Origin: Sinohyriopsis cumingii
Taxonomy: Eukaryota; Mollusca; Bivalvia; Unionida; Unionidae
Length of the DNA stretch: 64,000 nt
Direction of reading: 5' to 3'
Assembly: GCA_028554795.2 (NCBI GenBank)
Contig: CM068829.1
Location: forward strand, 130,526,016-130,590,015
The stretch's first letter is position 1, and every line of letters starts with the position of its first letter. Under the pieces are notes generated by a model. The model did not search any database. It had not been told where the DNA came from and was given only the letters and a program-made list of their open reading frames with translations. Positions 24,901-39,900 of the stretch are shown here, one piece after another. Made by a program: the position numbers and the translations under genes.

Positions 24901-27900
24901 GATAAATCTGTAATAATGAGACCCTGGTGTATCAAAACAGTTAATATTACTCCTTAAAAATGCATATTTCAAAATACCTAGTGCATAGCTAATAGCAATG
25001 ATAGACACGTTTCCAACAAAGTTGGCTTTCAAAACCCGAGTATGCACAATGGTTGGTTGGAAAGGGACAGGGATGTTTTTTCTGCATGATGCAAATATAT
25101 AGTGTGCAAGGGATAAAGTAGAGGACATCAGGGTACTTGAAAATTATCTGAATGGCAAGCTTCAAGAGCTTAAAAATTCCATATAAGAAAATGTATAGGT
25201 CCAAGGACAGGATATTGTATATGGTGTGCAGTGTATTGTGTATCAAATGCATATAAAACTACAGGCCTAAATATGATGTTGGCTAAATATTACATTTCTT
25301 TACTATTATTTGATGGGCAGTGTACAGGAGGACATTTTAGTGGAAATTTCTTAGCACCTAAAGGTATTTGTTTTTTAATTATTTATTAATTTTCACTTTA
25401 TTTTCATTTTATATAGAAACAAACTCAGAGGTGTACTTTATTAAATTTTAAATAAATGTATGAAACTGCAGACCTAAATATGACATTGCCTAATGTTAAA
25501 ATATATGTATGTATCTATGTCCATGAGTCTGTAATGATGTGTATGTGAGACAGTGCATCCTTAACTGTGGCAACTGTAGAAAAATGTATTGATTGCTGCC
25601 TTATGTTATTTCTTATTCTACTTCATTCCCTTTTTTAAAAGGCCTTGTCGGTTGTTATGTATGGTTTTCATGCCACAATTGATCATAAAAATCTATTGCT
25701 TGCTATGTTTGAATTCAGATATTTTGTAGTTCATTCCAGTCATGGAATATTCACAAATTTATTACATATAATATGTTTGCAACTTGAAATCTCATATATT
25801 AAGATCAAATAAATTATCTTTCCTTATAAAATTCACCATGATAAAATTTTTATAAAGTCAGCTTTGTCGTTCAATTTATGCTCATAAAATGTACCTTATG
25901 TACTTGTCTACAAGTCAAGTCCAACTTTGGAAACTCCACAGACCCCTATTTGCCATTGCATAATGTGCCAGCAGATCTGGGAATGTGCAGTTTGTTATAG
26001 TCAGAACAAACACTATAGATCATGATCTGCCAGTGAATTATGCAATGGCAGATCAGGGTCTATGTTGCTTGAAGTCAAGCTCAGCTTATAAGCATGTATA
26101 TTCAGTAAGTTCTGTGATTTCCAAAGAACATTGTATTACACGTTACACATGCTTTACATAAATGAATCCCCTTGCACTATGTTCAATAATGACAGTGTCA
26201 TTTGACTTTTGACTTTCCTGAACAGGTCACAACACTGATCTACACTTAGGATCAGTCGAATTTAGTGTAATTTTATCAACATTCAGTAAGATATCATTAA
26301 ATTGTGAATAAAGTTTTATTGATAATTATTTTTAAAGCACTAATAATTGCACATTGACAGTTTGTCAATTGATAAAACTATAAGAATGGTTTATTTAAGT
26401 CATTTTATATGGAAAATAAGTCTATTCAGCAGTAAGCATTATATAAATTTTATGCAAAATCTTATTTGGCCTTGTCTGTCTTAGGAATAACTTGGCATAG
26501 GCAAAGGAAATTGGGTAGGCTTTTTGCATTATGTATGTATATAATATTTTTTAATTGATTTGAGTGGTTAAAAAAAATGTTTTGCAGATATTTTTGTTTT
26601 TTGAACCTTGATCTTTTTCAAAAACAAGCCTTGTTTTTAGGCAAAAATCATTTAACTGAGATAAATGAAATTTGTAGGCTTGTTGTTATTGGTATTTGGT
26701 GTCCCAATTAGGTTTTCTTTACATTCTGAAGGATTTGGGGAAATGTTTTTAACAAGTTTTTCTAATGTTAAACGTTATTAGCGAGAATAAGCAGACACGG
26801 TTAAATCTAGCCAGCTGAAGTTTTTTATTGTGATACCCTCCATCTGTTTGTCTGCCTAATACCACATCTAAACTATCACATGAAAATTTATGAAACTTTG
26901 TAATTATGTTTCCCTTGGGGTAATCATGCACCTGAAGTGTATCATCCTTTGTGTCCACTCCTGGTGTCCCTTAAAAAAATGTTAAAGGTCACATGCACAA
27001 ACATTAGTTACATTTTCAGATATAATATATGCATTCATAGTAAGAAAATTCATCATTATTGTAATGAATGTTGCCTAATGTCCCAAGGGTTACCATGTGA
27101 GAGTGGGAATCAGTAAATGGGGGATGGAGATGGTAGAATTTGCAGTAAAAAGCATGGGTATTGTTTGTGAACCATTCATTTGCTGTAGGGTGCATATGTA
27201 GCTAACCTGATTAGATATTAGTGTCTATGAATGATTGCTGTACGCTGTATGAGGGCTTTAGACGGACGAGATGTAAACTTTTAAAAACAATTTGCCATGG
27301 GGATATGTGTGATTGCAAACACAGCTCTATTCCCCACCACTTGTTTGTTAGCAAGACATGGGTATCACTTTTACATCAGCAATTATAGCATTGGCAATAA
27401 AGAAATCAGTTGATTTTTCTTAAAATAAGAGTTTCAGAGTTCTATAAATACGTTGTGGCACAGTCAGATAGGAGAAGCTGAAGGTTACCTACTCAACAAA
27501 GTAGAACCTTTAGAATTTTGTCTTTTGGTCTGATACCTTTACAGGAATTGTTGGATTTTAACCAAGTTTGGCATGGAGCTATATACTGATGATATCTCAA
27601 AAAAGTTCAATTTTCTGCCTTTTTCGTTGACATGTATAGGAGTTATGGCCCCTGACTACCTGTCCTTCTAACTTTTGTTCTGCTGCCCAGTTTTACCAAG
27701 GGCCATTGTATTTAAGTCAGATTTGTCATGCAGCTCTACAGTAATGAGACCTTATATCAGTTTGATATTTAGAGTTACACTACATGAATTAATTTGATTT
27801 ATATTATTTTATGACATAATTAATATGAACTAAGACCCAGATAAGCTGTCCTCCCACTGTTGGCTTTCACTTCATTTCTTTACATTGGATTGTTTTAATT

Positions 27901-30900
27901 CAACCAGATTTGTCATGCAGCTTAACCAAATTGCATTTCCAACATTGTACATTATCATTTAGAAGAGTTAAGGCCCCTGATTTCACATCATCCTAACTTA
28001 GGTTTCTGCAGTATAACTTTACTAAGAATTCTGGATTTCAACCAAATTTAGAATTCACCTTAATATGGATAAGACTTGGAATTAATTCACTTGTATTTCA
28101 GTGCATGATTTACAGGAGTCCTCCAGTCTGGTTTGTGTAACATTACTTTATCAGAAAAATGTTATTAAGGAATGTTAAATTTCAACCACTTTTATCATAC
28201 ACCTTTATATTGATGCAGTCTTCAGTCACTTGGATTTTTAGCATTCCACTTCTTCATTTGGAGGAGCTATACTTCCTTAAGATCTACCATATAAACCCCT
28301 GTATATGCCCATTCATGTATATCCTGTCCCTCAAACTGAATAGGTAAAACAATAAAGAGTCCATGACCCGCATATAAACAGACCCATAAGTCCAGCCATT
28401 GAAAATCTTGTTATTGCTAAGTAGTGGATGACCATAATCACTTGGGGTTTCAATACAGGAGGTCCTGGGGGTTCAGGTTAGCAGTGTCTTCGGTGATTTA
28501 CTATAACAGGATATACCTGTAGTCAGCAAGAAAACTTTAAAATTGTAAAGTTTAGGCCTTTTTTCATAAATTATTCAGCTTATACATGAGTATATACAGC
28601 ATTCTCTTTGGTTGACTGACACAAGTTCCTGTCAGAGTCCGTGTAGTGCAAATTGTAATTAATGAGACCATGTTTGATGCACCCATTGCTAAAGCTTCAT
28701 TTTCTCTGAAACTTGAAACCTTCATTATTCCTATAATTTTAACCCTGTTTTACTTCTAGTTTACTTCTATTTCAGTGCTCTGGCTGGTTCAGCCCCCATT
28801 TTACAGTTTAGTGGAATTACTGACTGTGAAGCGTTCAATGAAGTGGTGACCAGAACATTTGAACGAGAGTCGGCAGAGTGTGTCAGCAACATCAGGGCCT
28901 CCTGGCAGCTTATTAATAACTATGGCAGGACAGGTAGCTGTTCATTATGTTTTGGTTTTTTAAAAAGCATTAGGAACAAATAGTATGCTATTTTTTAAAA
29001 AGCACTAGGAACAAATATCTTCATTGCTTTTTGAAAAAGCATTAGGGATGCAGTTAAACTCAGTATCTATTTGTTGGTATGTTACTCTCTTTCTTTGTAA
29101 ATCACATTATGAAAATTGAGTAAACTCAAGCATTAACTTGTACAGATGTTAACAGTTGGCAAGTGTCACCTTGTCTGTAAAATAGTAATTGGCATGAGAG
29201 GTGATAATTTGGCTTATTAATTAAGTTGTAATAAGATTTTAATTACAGTGACATTTTCAAATATAATAAAACCTTTTTACGACAGCCACCCAAGGGACCG
29301 GTTCAGCTTGGTTCTTGACAAATTTATGTACGATGAACTGAATAGCATTTGCATTATTATTAGTAGTAGTATTATTGGTTTACCCATATTTTTATTATTA
29401 GTAGTAGTGCCAAGATGATTGTATATAGTATAGCTATTTAAGAAAAATAAAAAAAATTTATGTAAACAATTTCAACACAAGGATACTATATATTCACTTT
29501 AATCCATCATGTACATTAAATCATAAATAAGCCTTAAAAAAAAAGTAACTGAAAAGTAGTTTGTTTTGTGCATATCTCCACCCCCATTTTAGTTGCTAGT
29601 TAACAGCTTGCCTGTAATTATGAAACACATGACTGACTTTTTGTTAGGGCAGTTGGTATAATTAGGCATGAAAACAGGTGTTCACATTTTTTAAAAATCA
29701 TGGATTATGCTGTAGCTCTAACTCACTGAGAAGAAAAGACAGTCAGCTTTGCATGTGTCCTTGAGGATTAGGAATGAAAAGCTGCTTCCTGGGGCTATTA
29801 TTGGTAACTACTAAACTGAAAGGGGTATCACTTGTGAGACTACGTATTTTTTTAAATCAGAGATAGCATTCATTCAGAATTGCACATTAAGAATAAAAAA
29901 AAACTTTAAAAAATGAAGCTGACACTGAGTTTATTTGGATAATATATATATCATGCACATCAGACAAAAGAAGCTTAATTTGCCTATTTCGAGTGGTTGC
30001 TACTGATGCACTTTTGTGACTGCGGAAGGCAGGGTGAAACCACTGCATGGTTATGAAAAATGGCCACTGACCTTGGAAGACGGGGTGGAACCACTACTTG
30101 GTTAAGAAACACATGGCCACTGACCATTGAAGGCAGGGTGAACCATTGTTTGGTTAAAAAACACATGACTGTTGGCTGAAGAAGACAGGTGACCACTTAG
30201 TACATGACATTTATATAGGAAATTTGCTGGGAGGTAATTGGAAAGGCTGTTGTAACCAGGTGACCCTTGAACTCCAGTGAACAATAGAACAGGTTTGACT
30301 GTATTTATTTGACAAATTTGTTATTAAGATTTTATATTTTTAATTTATTGTAGGAAGACACATTCATCAGCAATTGCTATTTTCAACTTCTAGAAAATTT
30401 ACAGCACGATTTGACCTAAATTTATTAGAAAATCATTTTGCCATCCATATGAATTCTTCCATAACTCCAGAATCAACATGGCTGATTACGTGTACACAGA
30501 CCACTCTTTTTCAAGATATATCAACTAAATAGTGTTGCTGTCTTAGTTGATACAAATGGTGTTTGAATCATTCACACACAAAACAGATTCTGTAACTTTA
30601 GCTCCCATAACTGCTTAATCTTGAATAAAAAGCAAACCCTTCCATAACTTCAGGACTAACATTGCTGATTAGATATACACAGACCATTCTTTTTCAGGCT
30701 CATTGAATTAGTTTTGCTCCGTATGTTGATACAAAAATGGTGTTGTCATCGTATGTGTGCATGAAACAAATTCGGTAACTTTAGCTATGTTATTAGAAGT
30801 TAACATAAAAATTCAGAGTTAAAGTCTCACGGGATCATTCTCGATGCCGAGATTAACGAACCATAACGGTTCAAGACGGTCTTAGTATGCATCCTGTTTC

Positions 30901-33900
30901 CATATTAGGAGTAATCAGTAGAACAAGCAGTGTAGACCTTGATCTTCATGTGCATTATGCTACAGCAGATCAGAATCTTTGTTGTTTGCAGTTTGACTCA
31001 ACTTATAAGCAAGTATATACTGTATGTGTGAAAGATATTTAGTTACAACATTCAACAGAAACAAAACTGCAGTGAATAAAATGACTAATGAATACATGTG
31101 CTTTTAAAAGTGTACACAGTGCTTGGTGTATTTTCTTGCGCAATAATGCTTTCATGTTTCTTCAGTGTTTCAGTTTTCATTGGACTGCATACAGTTCGGT
31201 ATTTGTTGTTATAAATGGATATATTACATACCTTCAGGAAATCAAGAAGGACACAAACAGTGAAAAAATTTGCATTTATTATAGTAGCATCAGATAGAGT
31301 TGTTACAACTGTACAGAGTTTTCATGTTCATGAAATTTTGCTCTCAAATTATATGGTTGTCAGTCAGTTTTATTCCTCGTCGTTGACATACATAACCTAG
31401 TATATTATATCTTTGCTATTAAAACAAAGGAACGGGTCGTGCCAAACTGTTTCATATGGTTGAGGTGATGAACTGTCTGCGTATACTTAAGTATTGGGGA
31501 TTAGCGATTAATGTCAACCTGGTTAATACCTAAGTATTGGGGAGTAGTGATTAATGTCTGATTGGTTTATACTTAAGTATTGGGGAGTAGGATTAATGTC
31601 AGCTTGGTTGATACTTAAGTATTAGGGAGTAGCGATTAGTGTCAGCTTGGTTAATACTTAAGTATTGGGGAGTAGCAATTAATGTCAGCTTGGTTTATTA
31701 TTAAATACTAGGGAGTAGCAATTAATGTCAGCTTGGTTGATACTTAAGTATTAGGGAATAGTGATTAATGTCAGCTTGGTTGATACTTAAGTATTTGGGA
31801 GTAGCAAATAATGTCAGCTTGGTTGCTACTTAAGTATTGGGGAGTAGCAATTAATGTCAGCTTGGTTAATATTTAAGTATTGGGGAGTAGCAATTAATGT
31901 CATTTTGGTTGATTATTAAGTACTAGGGAGTAGCGATTAATGTCAGCTTGGTTGATACTTAAGTATTGGGGAGTAGCGATTAATGTCAGCTTGGTTGATA
32001 CTTAAGTATTGGGGAGTAGCGATAAATGTCAGCTTGGTATATACTTAAGTATTGGGGAGTAGCGATAAATGTCAGCTTGGTATATACTTAAGTATTGGGA
32101 AGTAGATTTTAATGTCAGCTTGGTTGCTACTTAAGTATTGGGGAGTAGCGATTAAGGTCAGCTTGGTTGCTACTTAAGTATTGGGGAGTAGTGATTAATG
32201 TCAGTTTGGTTAATACTTCTTAAGTATTGAGGTGTAGCGATAAATGTCAGATTGGTATATACTTAAGTATTGGGGAGTAGCGATAAATGTCAGCTTGGTA
32301 TATACTTAAGTATTGGGAAGTAGATTTTAATGTCAGCTTGGTATATACTTAAGTATTGGGAAGTAGATTTTAATGTCAGCTTGGTTAATACTTCTTAAGT
32401 ATTGGGGAGTAGCGATAAATGTCAGCTTGGTTAATACTTAAGTATTGGGGAGTAGGGATTAATGTCACCTTGGTTAATACTTCTAAAGTATTGGGGAGTA
32501 GCGATTAATGTCACTTTGGTTAATACTTAAGTATTGAGTGAGTAGTGATTAATGTTAGCTTGGTATATGCTTAAGTATTGGGAAGTAGATTTTAATGTCA
32601 GCTTGGTTGATACTTAAGTATTGGGTGAGTAGTGATTAATGTCAGCTTGGTATATACTTAAGTACTGGGAAGTAGATTTTAATGTCAGCTTGGTATATAC
32701 TTAAGTATTAGGGAAGTAGCGATTAATGTCAGCTTGGTTAATACTTAAGTATTGTTTGAGTAGCAGTTAATGACAGCTTGGTATATACTTAAGTATTGGG
32801 AAGTAGATTTTAATGTCAGATTGGTTAATACTTAAGTATTGGGTGAGTAGTGATTAATATCAGCTTGGTATATACTTAAGTATTGGGAAGTAGATTTTAA
32901 TGTCAGCTTGGTATATACTTAAGTATTAGGGAAGTAGCGATTAATGTCACCTTGGTATATACTTAAGTATTGGGAAGTAGATTTTAATGTCAGCTTGCTA
33001 TATACTTAAGTATTAGTGAGTAGCGATTAATGTCAGCTTGGTTAATACTTAAGTATTGGGTGAGTAGCAATTAATGTCAGCTTGGTATATACTTAAGTAT
33101 TGGGTGAGTAGCGATTATTGTCAGCTTGGTATATACTTAAGTATTGTGAAGTAGATTTTAATGTCAGCTTGGTTGATACTTAAGTATTGGGGAGTAGGGA
33201 TTAATGTCAGCTTGGTATATACTTAAGTATTGGGTGAGTAGCGATTATTGTCAGCTTGGTATATACTTAAGTATTGTGAAGTAGATTTTAATGTCAGCTT
33301 GGTTGTTACTTAAGTATTGGGGAGTAGGGATTAATGTCAGCTTGGTTGATACTTAAGAATAGGAGAATAGCAATTAATGTCAGCTTGGTTTATACTTAAG
33401 AATTTGGATTTGGGAGTAGCTATTAATGTCAGCTTGGCTTATATTTCATCGTGATTTTTAATTTGTGGTCTAGTTTAGTCACAAAAACAACAAACATTTG
33501 TACTTTACACATTCACCCTGAGGAGGAGTAGACAAAAGTACTCCTTCATTTCTCCTAAATGAATCCCATGAAATCTAATTGTACTTGATGTTATGTAGCT
33601 AGTTTGTTTACTCGTCTTTAAGAAGTTGTTGGAATTGGATATTTTGTTATGGAGGAGTAGAAGTGTTACTTGTCCATGATTTTATGCTACCTTTTTATCC
33701 TTTCATCAGGTTTGTATGATGGACAGTATTGTAATAATTTTCAGTAAGCTTAATCAGTTTGTATGCTTCTTTAATGAAACCGATTTATGTCAGTAGAAGA
33801 AGGAGGTCCTGAGTGGCTGAGTGGTCTGAAGCGCTCACAATTACGGTTCACTGCCATCTCACCTTTGCCTCCATGAGTTCAAGTCTCGGGCTCAGCCATT

Positions 33901-36900
33901 GTGGGTATGTGAGAAAGCTTGCCAGTAGCTTCTCATGGGTCAGTGGTTCTTTCTGGGTTTTCCTGGGTTCTTCCTCCACCATTTATATTGGCTGCCATGT
34001 ATAGTCCATCTTGTGCTGAAAAATGGCGTTAAACCCTACAACAACAACTGTACAAGGAAAGGACAAATTTTCAACCTGTCATTGCAACTCATTACTGATG
34101 ATTTTGAGGATTTGACAAATTATTTCTCTTAATTTCTGCTTATTTGTCTGGAAGAAAATGTTATTATTCATAAAGAAACTACATTATGACATCATGTAAA
34201 AAGCATAGTCTGCATTATGTTTGTTAATAACTTTATAAATAGGTCTGTCAGATTAATCATGGTGACATCACACTGATAAAAACAAGCCTACTAAGCCCAT
34301 GCCAGGTAAAGTTGTCATGAACATTGAATGTGTTTAAAGTGATTGCTTGGATTTTAGAATCATTCAGATTTTAATTATTATTGCCTTTAACAAAAAATAT
34401 GCTGTATTGGAGTTCATTTTGTATGGATTTGAGCATAAATTGAACCTTTTGTTCTGATGTTGGATTTTAAAATCATTCAGAATTCAATGCGTATTGCCCT
34501 TCAGCCAAATATATGCAGTTCTGGAATTAATTTTGCTTATATTTGACAATAATCTGGACCGTTTGTTTCAGATGCTGGACGAAAATTACTGCAGGAAGTG
34601 TTTCACCTATGTCAGCCTCTGAATGGCTCATCGGATGTGGATACATTCAAGGACTGGCTAACAGGAACGTGGACCAACCTAGCAATGGTGAATTACCCAT
34701 ATCCTGCTAACTTCCTAGAACCACTGCCTGCATGGCCTGTCAGGGTATACAGCTAGTTTTATACTCTTTTTTTTTTTTAGCTCTGTCTGTCGTCCATCCA
34801 TCTGTTAGCACACACACGTTTGTTTTTGCTACTCCAACATGGAGGATTCCCATGAAACTTTACACATATACATATGCATGCATGCACACACATACACACA
34901 CAGACACACACACATTACATAGTCAAGTAGGTACTAAATGAAATGGTTCCTTTTGGACATTCAGTAAGGCCACCACAGTTGCCATCTGGAAAATCCTTTT
35001 ATCACAACTCTATAATAATTGTATGGTCATATCAGCATATGGTGTTTACTAAAAGACAATTGGTCGTAATGAAAATGAGGCCAGTCTTGTGTCCAATATG
35101 GCTGCCACAGTGGCAGTCCTGAAAATCTTGTTATCGCTACTCCTTCTGAATGGAAAGTCAGATTGACATGAGGTTTTCACCGTAAGACTTCTTATGATGT
35201 CAAGTTGATCCTAAATGAAAATGGTGCCAATCTGATGGGTGGTCAACATGACCACCACAGTGTCCATCTTGAAAATCTAGTTATCACTTCTTCTGAATGT
35301 ATGGTCATATCAGTGTTTGGTATTCACTAAAAAACTTCTTATTATGTCTTGTTGGTCCTAAATGAAATGGATGCCATTATGGCTGCCAGAACGGCCATCT
35401 TGAAAATGTTGTTATCACTACTTCTCCTGAATGGATGGTCACATCAACATAGGGTTTTCTCTAAAAGACTTTTTATGATATCTAGTTGGTAAAAAATGAA
35501 GTTGGTGTTCATCTGATGTCCAGTATGGCCACTGCAGCAGCCATTTTGAAAATATTGTTATCACTATTAAAAGAATAGTTATATCAACATGGGCATCTTA
35601 TAATGTCTGGTTGGTTTTGATAGTACATTCAGGCATTCATGCATTCATTGTGCCTGCCAGTGGCCATCTTGAAAATCTTGTTTCTCCTGAATGAATGGTC
35701 ATATCAACATTGGGTTTTAACTGAAAGACTTTATGTGGTGGGTTGTAAATGAAAATGGTGTGGATTAAACTTCTAATATGGCTGCCACACAGGTTACCTT
35801 GAAGTCTTGTCTCAACTTCTCCTAGATTGCTGGACTTATCTACATTGTGCTTTCACCAAAAGACTTCTTAGGATGAGTAGTTCATACTAAATTACAACAG
35901 TGCCAGTCTGATATCAAATATGGCCAATATGACATACATCTTGAAAACCTTGTTATCATTGTTTCTCAAAAATGGAAAGTTATGCTGACATGGGGTTTCC
36001 TTATTATGCCTTGCTGATCCTAGATGAAAACTGTGCCCAGTTTACATCCAATATGTCCACCACAGTAGGTAATTTGAAAATCTTTAATAAAAAAGAAGAA
36101 ATATTATATTGAATTACTGGAAATTCTTTTAAACCAGGGGAGCACTTTATTAAACTCTCTGATGTTTTATAAATTCTTCAATCTTCGCAAATTTTGTTTG
36201 TTTTCAAAGTTTATTATGATTCAGACTTTGCAAAATTTTGTTTAGAAGTGAAAACTTTAAATTTCCAAAAATATATTCCACGTATTCTTGCATTCTGTAT
36301 TTATTCGCTTAGAAGACACATCCAAATGCAAACTGCACAGACCTGTATCTGCTGTCACATAGTGTGCTGGCATATATTGGTCTGTGCAGTTTGTTTTAGG
36401 AGTAATCAGTAAAACAAGCAACACAGGCCCTAATCTGCAGGCACATTGTGCCTTGGCAGATGAGGATCTTTGTTGTTTGCAGTTTGACTCAGTTTATAAG
36501 AGAGTATATATGGTACATGTCAAATCCAAATGCATACTGACCAGACTATGATCTGCAGTCCCATAATGTGCTGGTAGATGGAGTTTGCTTGGAGTAATCA
36601 GCAGAACAAATATTACAAGCCCTGCTCTGCTTTCCCATTATGTTCTTTCCAGTTGAACCTGACTTACATATGAGTATTTATGATACCTTTAATTATTTGT
36701 ACTCCTCAAAAATTATTTGGAAGCTGTAGTGGATAGTGAGCGAGACTTGTGACTGAAGGGGTGCAGGTGTGAATCTAACCACTGGACCAGGAACTGTAGT
36801 GTATCCTTGAGGAAGACACTCTACCCCAATTTTCCAGAGCACTAAAGCACCAAACCAAATCAAAACAACAATTATTAAAAAGTGTATGTATAGTTATAGA

Positions 36901-39900
36901 CATTACAGTAGACAAGCTGGTGAGGTTATTAATCTAATTGTTTTTTTAGCCGTTACATTTATATAGCAATAAAAGGGGATTTTGAGTTAAAATCAGACTG
37001 ATTCATATGACAGTCTGGTTGTCTGGTTTAAAATTCCGTGTTTGAAATGGGAAGTTTAAATCATATTTTTGAAGACTAAATTATACACTTTAACATCCAG
37101 ACTCAGATGCTTGGACATTCAAACTTGGACACTTAGACATCCAAACTTGGACATCCAAACATGGACACTTTAGACATCCAAACTTGGACACTTGAGACAT
37201 CCAAACAGGGACACTTTAGACATCCAAACTTGGACACTTGAGATGCCCAAACATGGACATCCAAACATGGACACTTTAGACATCAAAACATGGACACTTT
37301 AGACATCCAAACTTGGACACTTGAGATGCCCAAACATGGACATCAAAACATGGACACTTTAGACATCCAAACTTGGACACTTTAGACATCCAAAATTGGA
37401 CACTTATCATCCATACTTGGACACTTAGACATCCAGACATGGACACTTTAGACATCCAAACTTGGACACTTTAGACATCCAAACTTGGACACTTTAGACA
37501 TCCAAAATTGGACACTTATCATCCATACTTGGACACTTAGACATCCAGACATGGACACTTTAGACATCCAAACTTGGACACTTTAGACATCCAAACTTGG
37601 ACACTTTAGACATCAAAACTTGGACACTTAAGACATCCAAACTTGGACACTTATCATCCATACTTGGACACTTAGACATCCAGACATGGACACTTTAGAC
37701 ATCCAAACTTGGACACTTATCATCCATACTTGGACACTTTAGACATCCAAACTTGGACAATTTAGACATCCAAAATTGGACACTTATCATCCATACTTGG
37801 ACACTTAGACATCCAGACATGGACACTTTAGACATCCAAACTTGGACACTTTAGACATCCAAACTTGGACACTTTAGACATCAAAACTTGGACACTTAAG
37901 ACATCCAAACTTGGACACTTATCATCCATACATGAACACTTAGACATCCAAACATGGACACTTAGACATCCAGACTCAGACACTGACAAACAAAAAAACA
38001 GACTGATCTGTAAATATGTATTTATGTGTCCAAGTCAAAAAGCTCCACTGAAAGGACCATGATCCTTGATAAACCATACTTTAGCAAATTTTAATTATGG
38101 TTTCTTTCAAATTATAGTGATCTCCATCTTAAGAAACTGTATTAGTTTGGTCTTCTCTTGGCTTATCATAAGAAGTGTTCTGTGGTGTAAATTCATTGCT
38201 GTTAAATGTATGCAAAATGTATTAGTTTGGATCTTCTTTTGGCTTATCATAAGAGGTGTTCTGTGGTGTAAATTCACTGCTGTTAAATGTATACAAAATG
38301 TATTAGTTTGGTCTTCTCTTGGCTTATCATAAGAGGTGTTCTGTTGTGTAAATTCACTGCTGTTAAATGTATACAAAATGTATTAGTTTGGTCTTCTCTT
38401 GGCTTATCATAAGAGGTGTTCTGTGGTGTAAATTCACTGCTGTTAAATGTATACAAAATGTATTAGTTTGGTCTTCTCTTGGCTTATCATAAGAAGTGTT
38501 CTGTGGTGTAAATTCATTGCTGTTAAATGTATGCAAAATGTATTAGTTTGGATCTTCTTTTGGCTTATCATAAGAGGTGTTCTGTGGTGTAAATTCACTG
38601 CTGTTAAATGTATACAAAATGTATTAGTTTGGTCTTCTCTTGGCTTATCATAAGAGGTATTCTGTGGTGTAAATTGATTGCTGTTAAATGTATGCAAAAT
38701 GTATTAGTTGGGTCTTCTCTTGGCTTATCATAAGAGGTGTTCTGTGGTGTAAATTCATTGCTGTTGTTGTTGTGGGGTTTAACGCCATTTTTCAGCACAC
38801 GATAGGCTATACATGGCAGCCAGTATTAATGGTGGAGGAAGAACCCAGAAAGAACCACCGACCCACGAGAAACTACTGGCAAGCTTTCTCACATACCCAC
38901 ATTAGCCGAATCCGAGACTTGAACTGACGCAGACAGAGGTGAGATGGCAGTGATCCATAACGGAGAGCGCTTTAGACCACTTGGCCACTTTCATTGCTGT
39001 TAAATGTATGCAAAATGTATTAGTTGGGTCTTCTCTTGGCTTATCATAAGAGGCGTTCTGTGGTGTAAATTCATTGCTGTTAAATGAATGCAAAATTTAT
39101 TAGTTGGGTCTTCTCTTGGCTTATCATAAGAGGTTTTCTGTGGTGTAAATTCATTGCTGTTAAGCGTATGCAAAATGTATTAGTTGGGTCTTCTCTTGGC
39201 TTATCATAAGAGGTGTTCTTTGGTGTAAATTCATTGCTGTTTATTGAAAAATAATTTTTTACAGACCTCAATATTACTTTTGTCCCATTTTGGCTGAAAC
39301 AAACACATTCAAAGGATTAGTACCATTGGTCACCTGTCAAAAAGAAAAGAAAGAAAAAAACAATTTAAGTGGATGTATTTTGATTATTTTCATTCATCTC
39401 CATGAATATCTTGATTTGGGAGAAGGTGCACCCCATGTCCCTTTCCCAGATGAAATATTTTAAATGCACCATGTCCATTTACACTCTAGTCCCAGAAGCA
39501 ATAGTTTAAATGTACTGCAGCTAAAACTGAGCTTTTATATCAAACATGGCTGTTACCTGTATGTGTGGGGCCCTGAGTGGCCAAGTGGTCTAAAGTGCTC
39601 TTCGTTACGGATCGCTGCCATCTCACCTCTGTCTGCGGCGGTTCGAGTCTAAGATTCAGCCAATGTGGATATGTGAGAAAGCTTGCCAGTAGCTTCTCGT
39701 GGGTCAGTGGTTCATTCTGGGGTTTTGCTGGGTTCTTCCTCCACCAATAATACTGGCCGCCATATATAGCCTATCGTGTGCTGAAAAAATGGCGTTAAAC
39801 CCGACAACAACAACAACCTATATGTGTATTGTCTAAGTTACCTCCTGTTCTGGAAAGGGATTGGTACCCTATGGTATGTATTTTTTTTTTGTAAATGACT

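Noticed and set aside
33812..33890. Possible true tRNA gene at the head of the 33.8-kb SINE
   Set aside because: The A- and B-box words are present, but no full cloverleaf with matching acceptor stem is evident, and the sequence continues directly into the SINE body.
37865..38062. Open frame through the 23-24-bp minisatellite
   Set aside because: A 24-bp period keeps one frame open by default. The repetitive peptide has no independent support.
38066..38697. Open frames on both strands across the 80-bp repeat
   Set aside because: They are products of the repeat units; the frames differ in every third copy and end at repeat variants.
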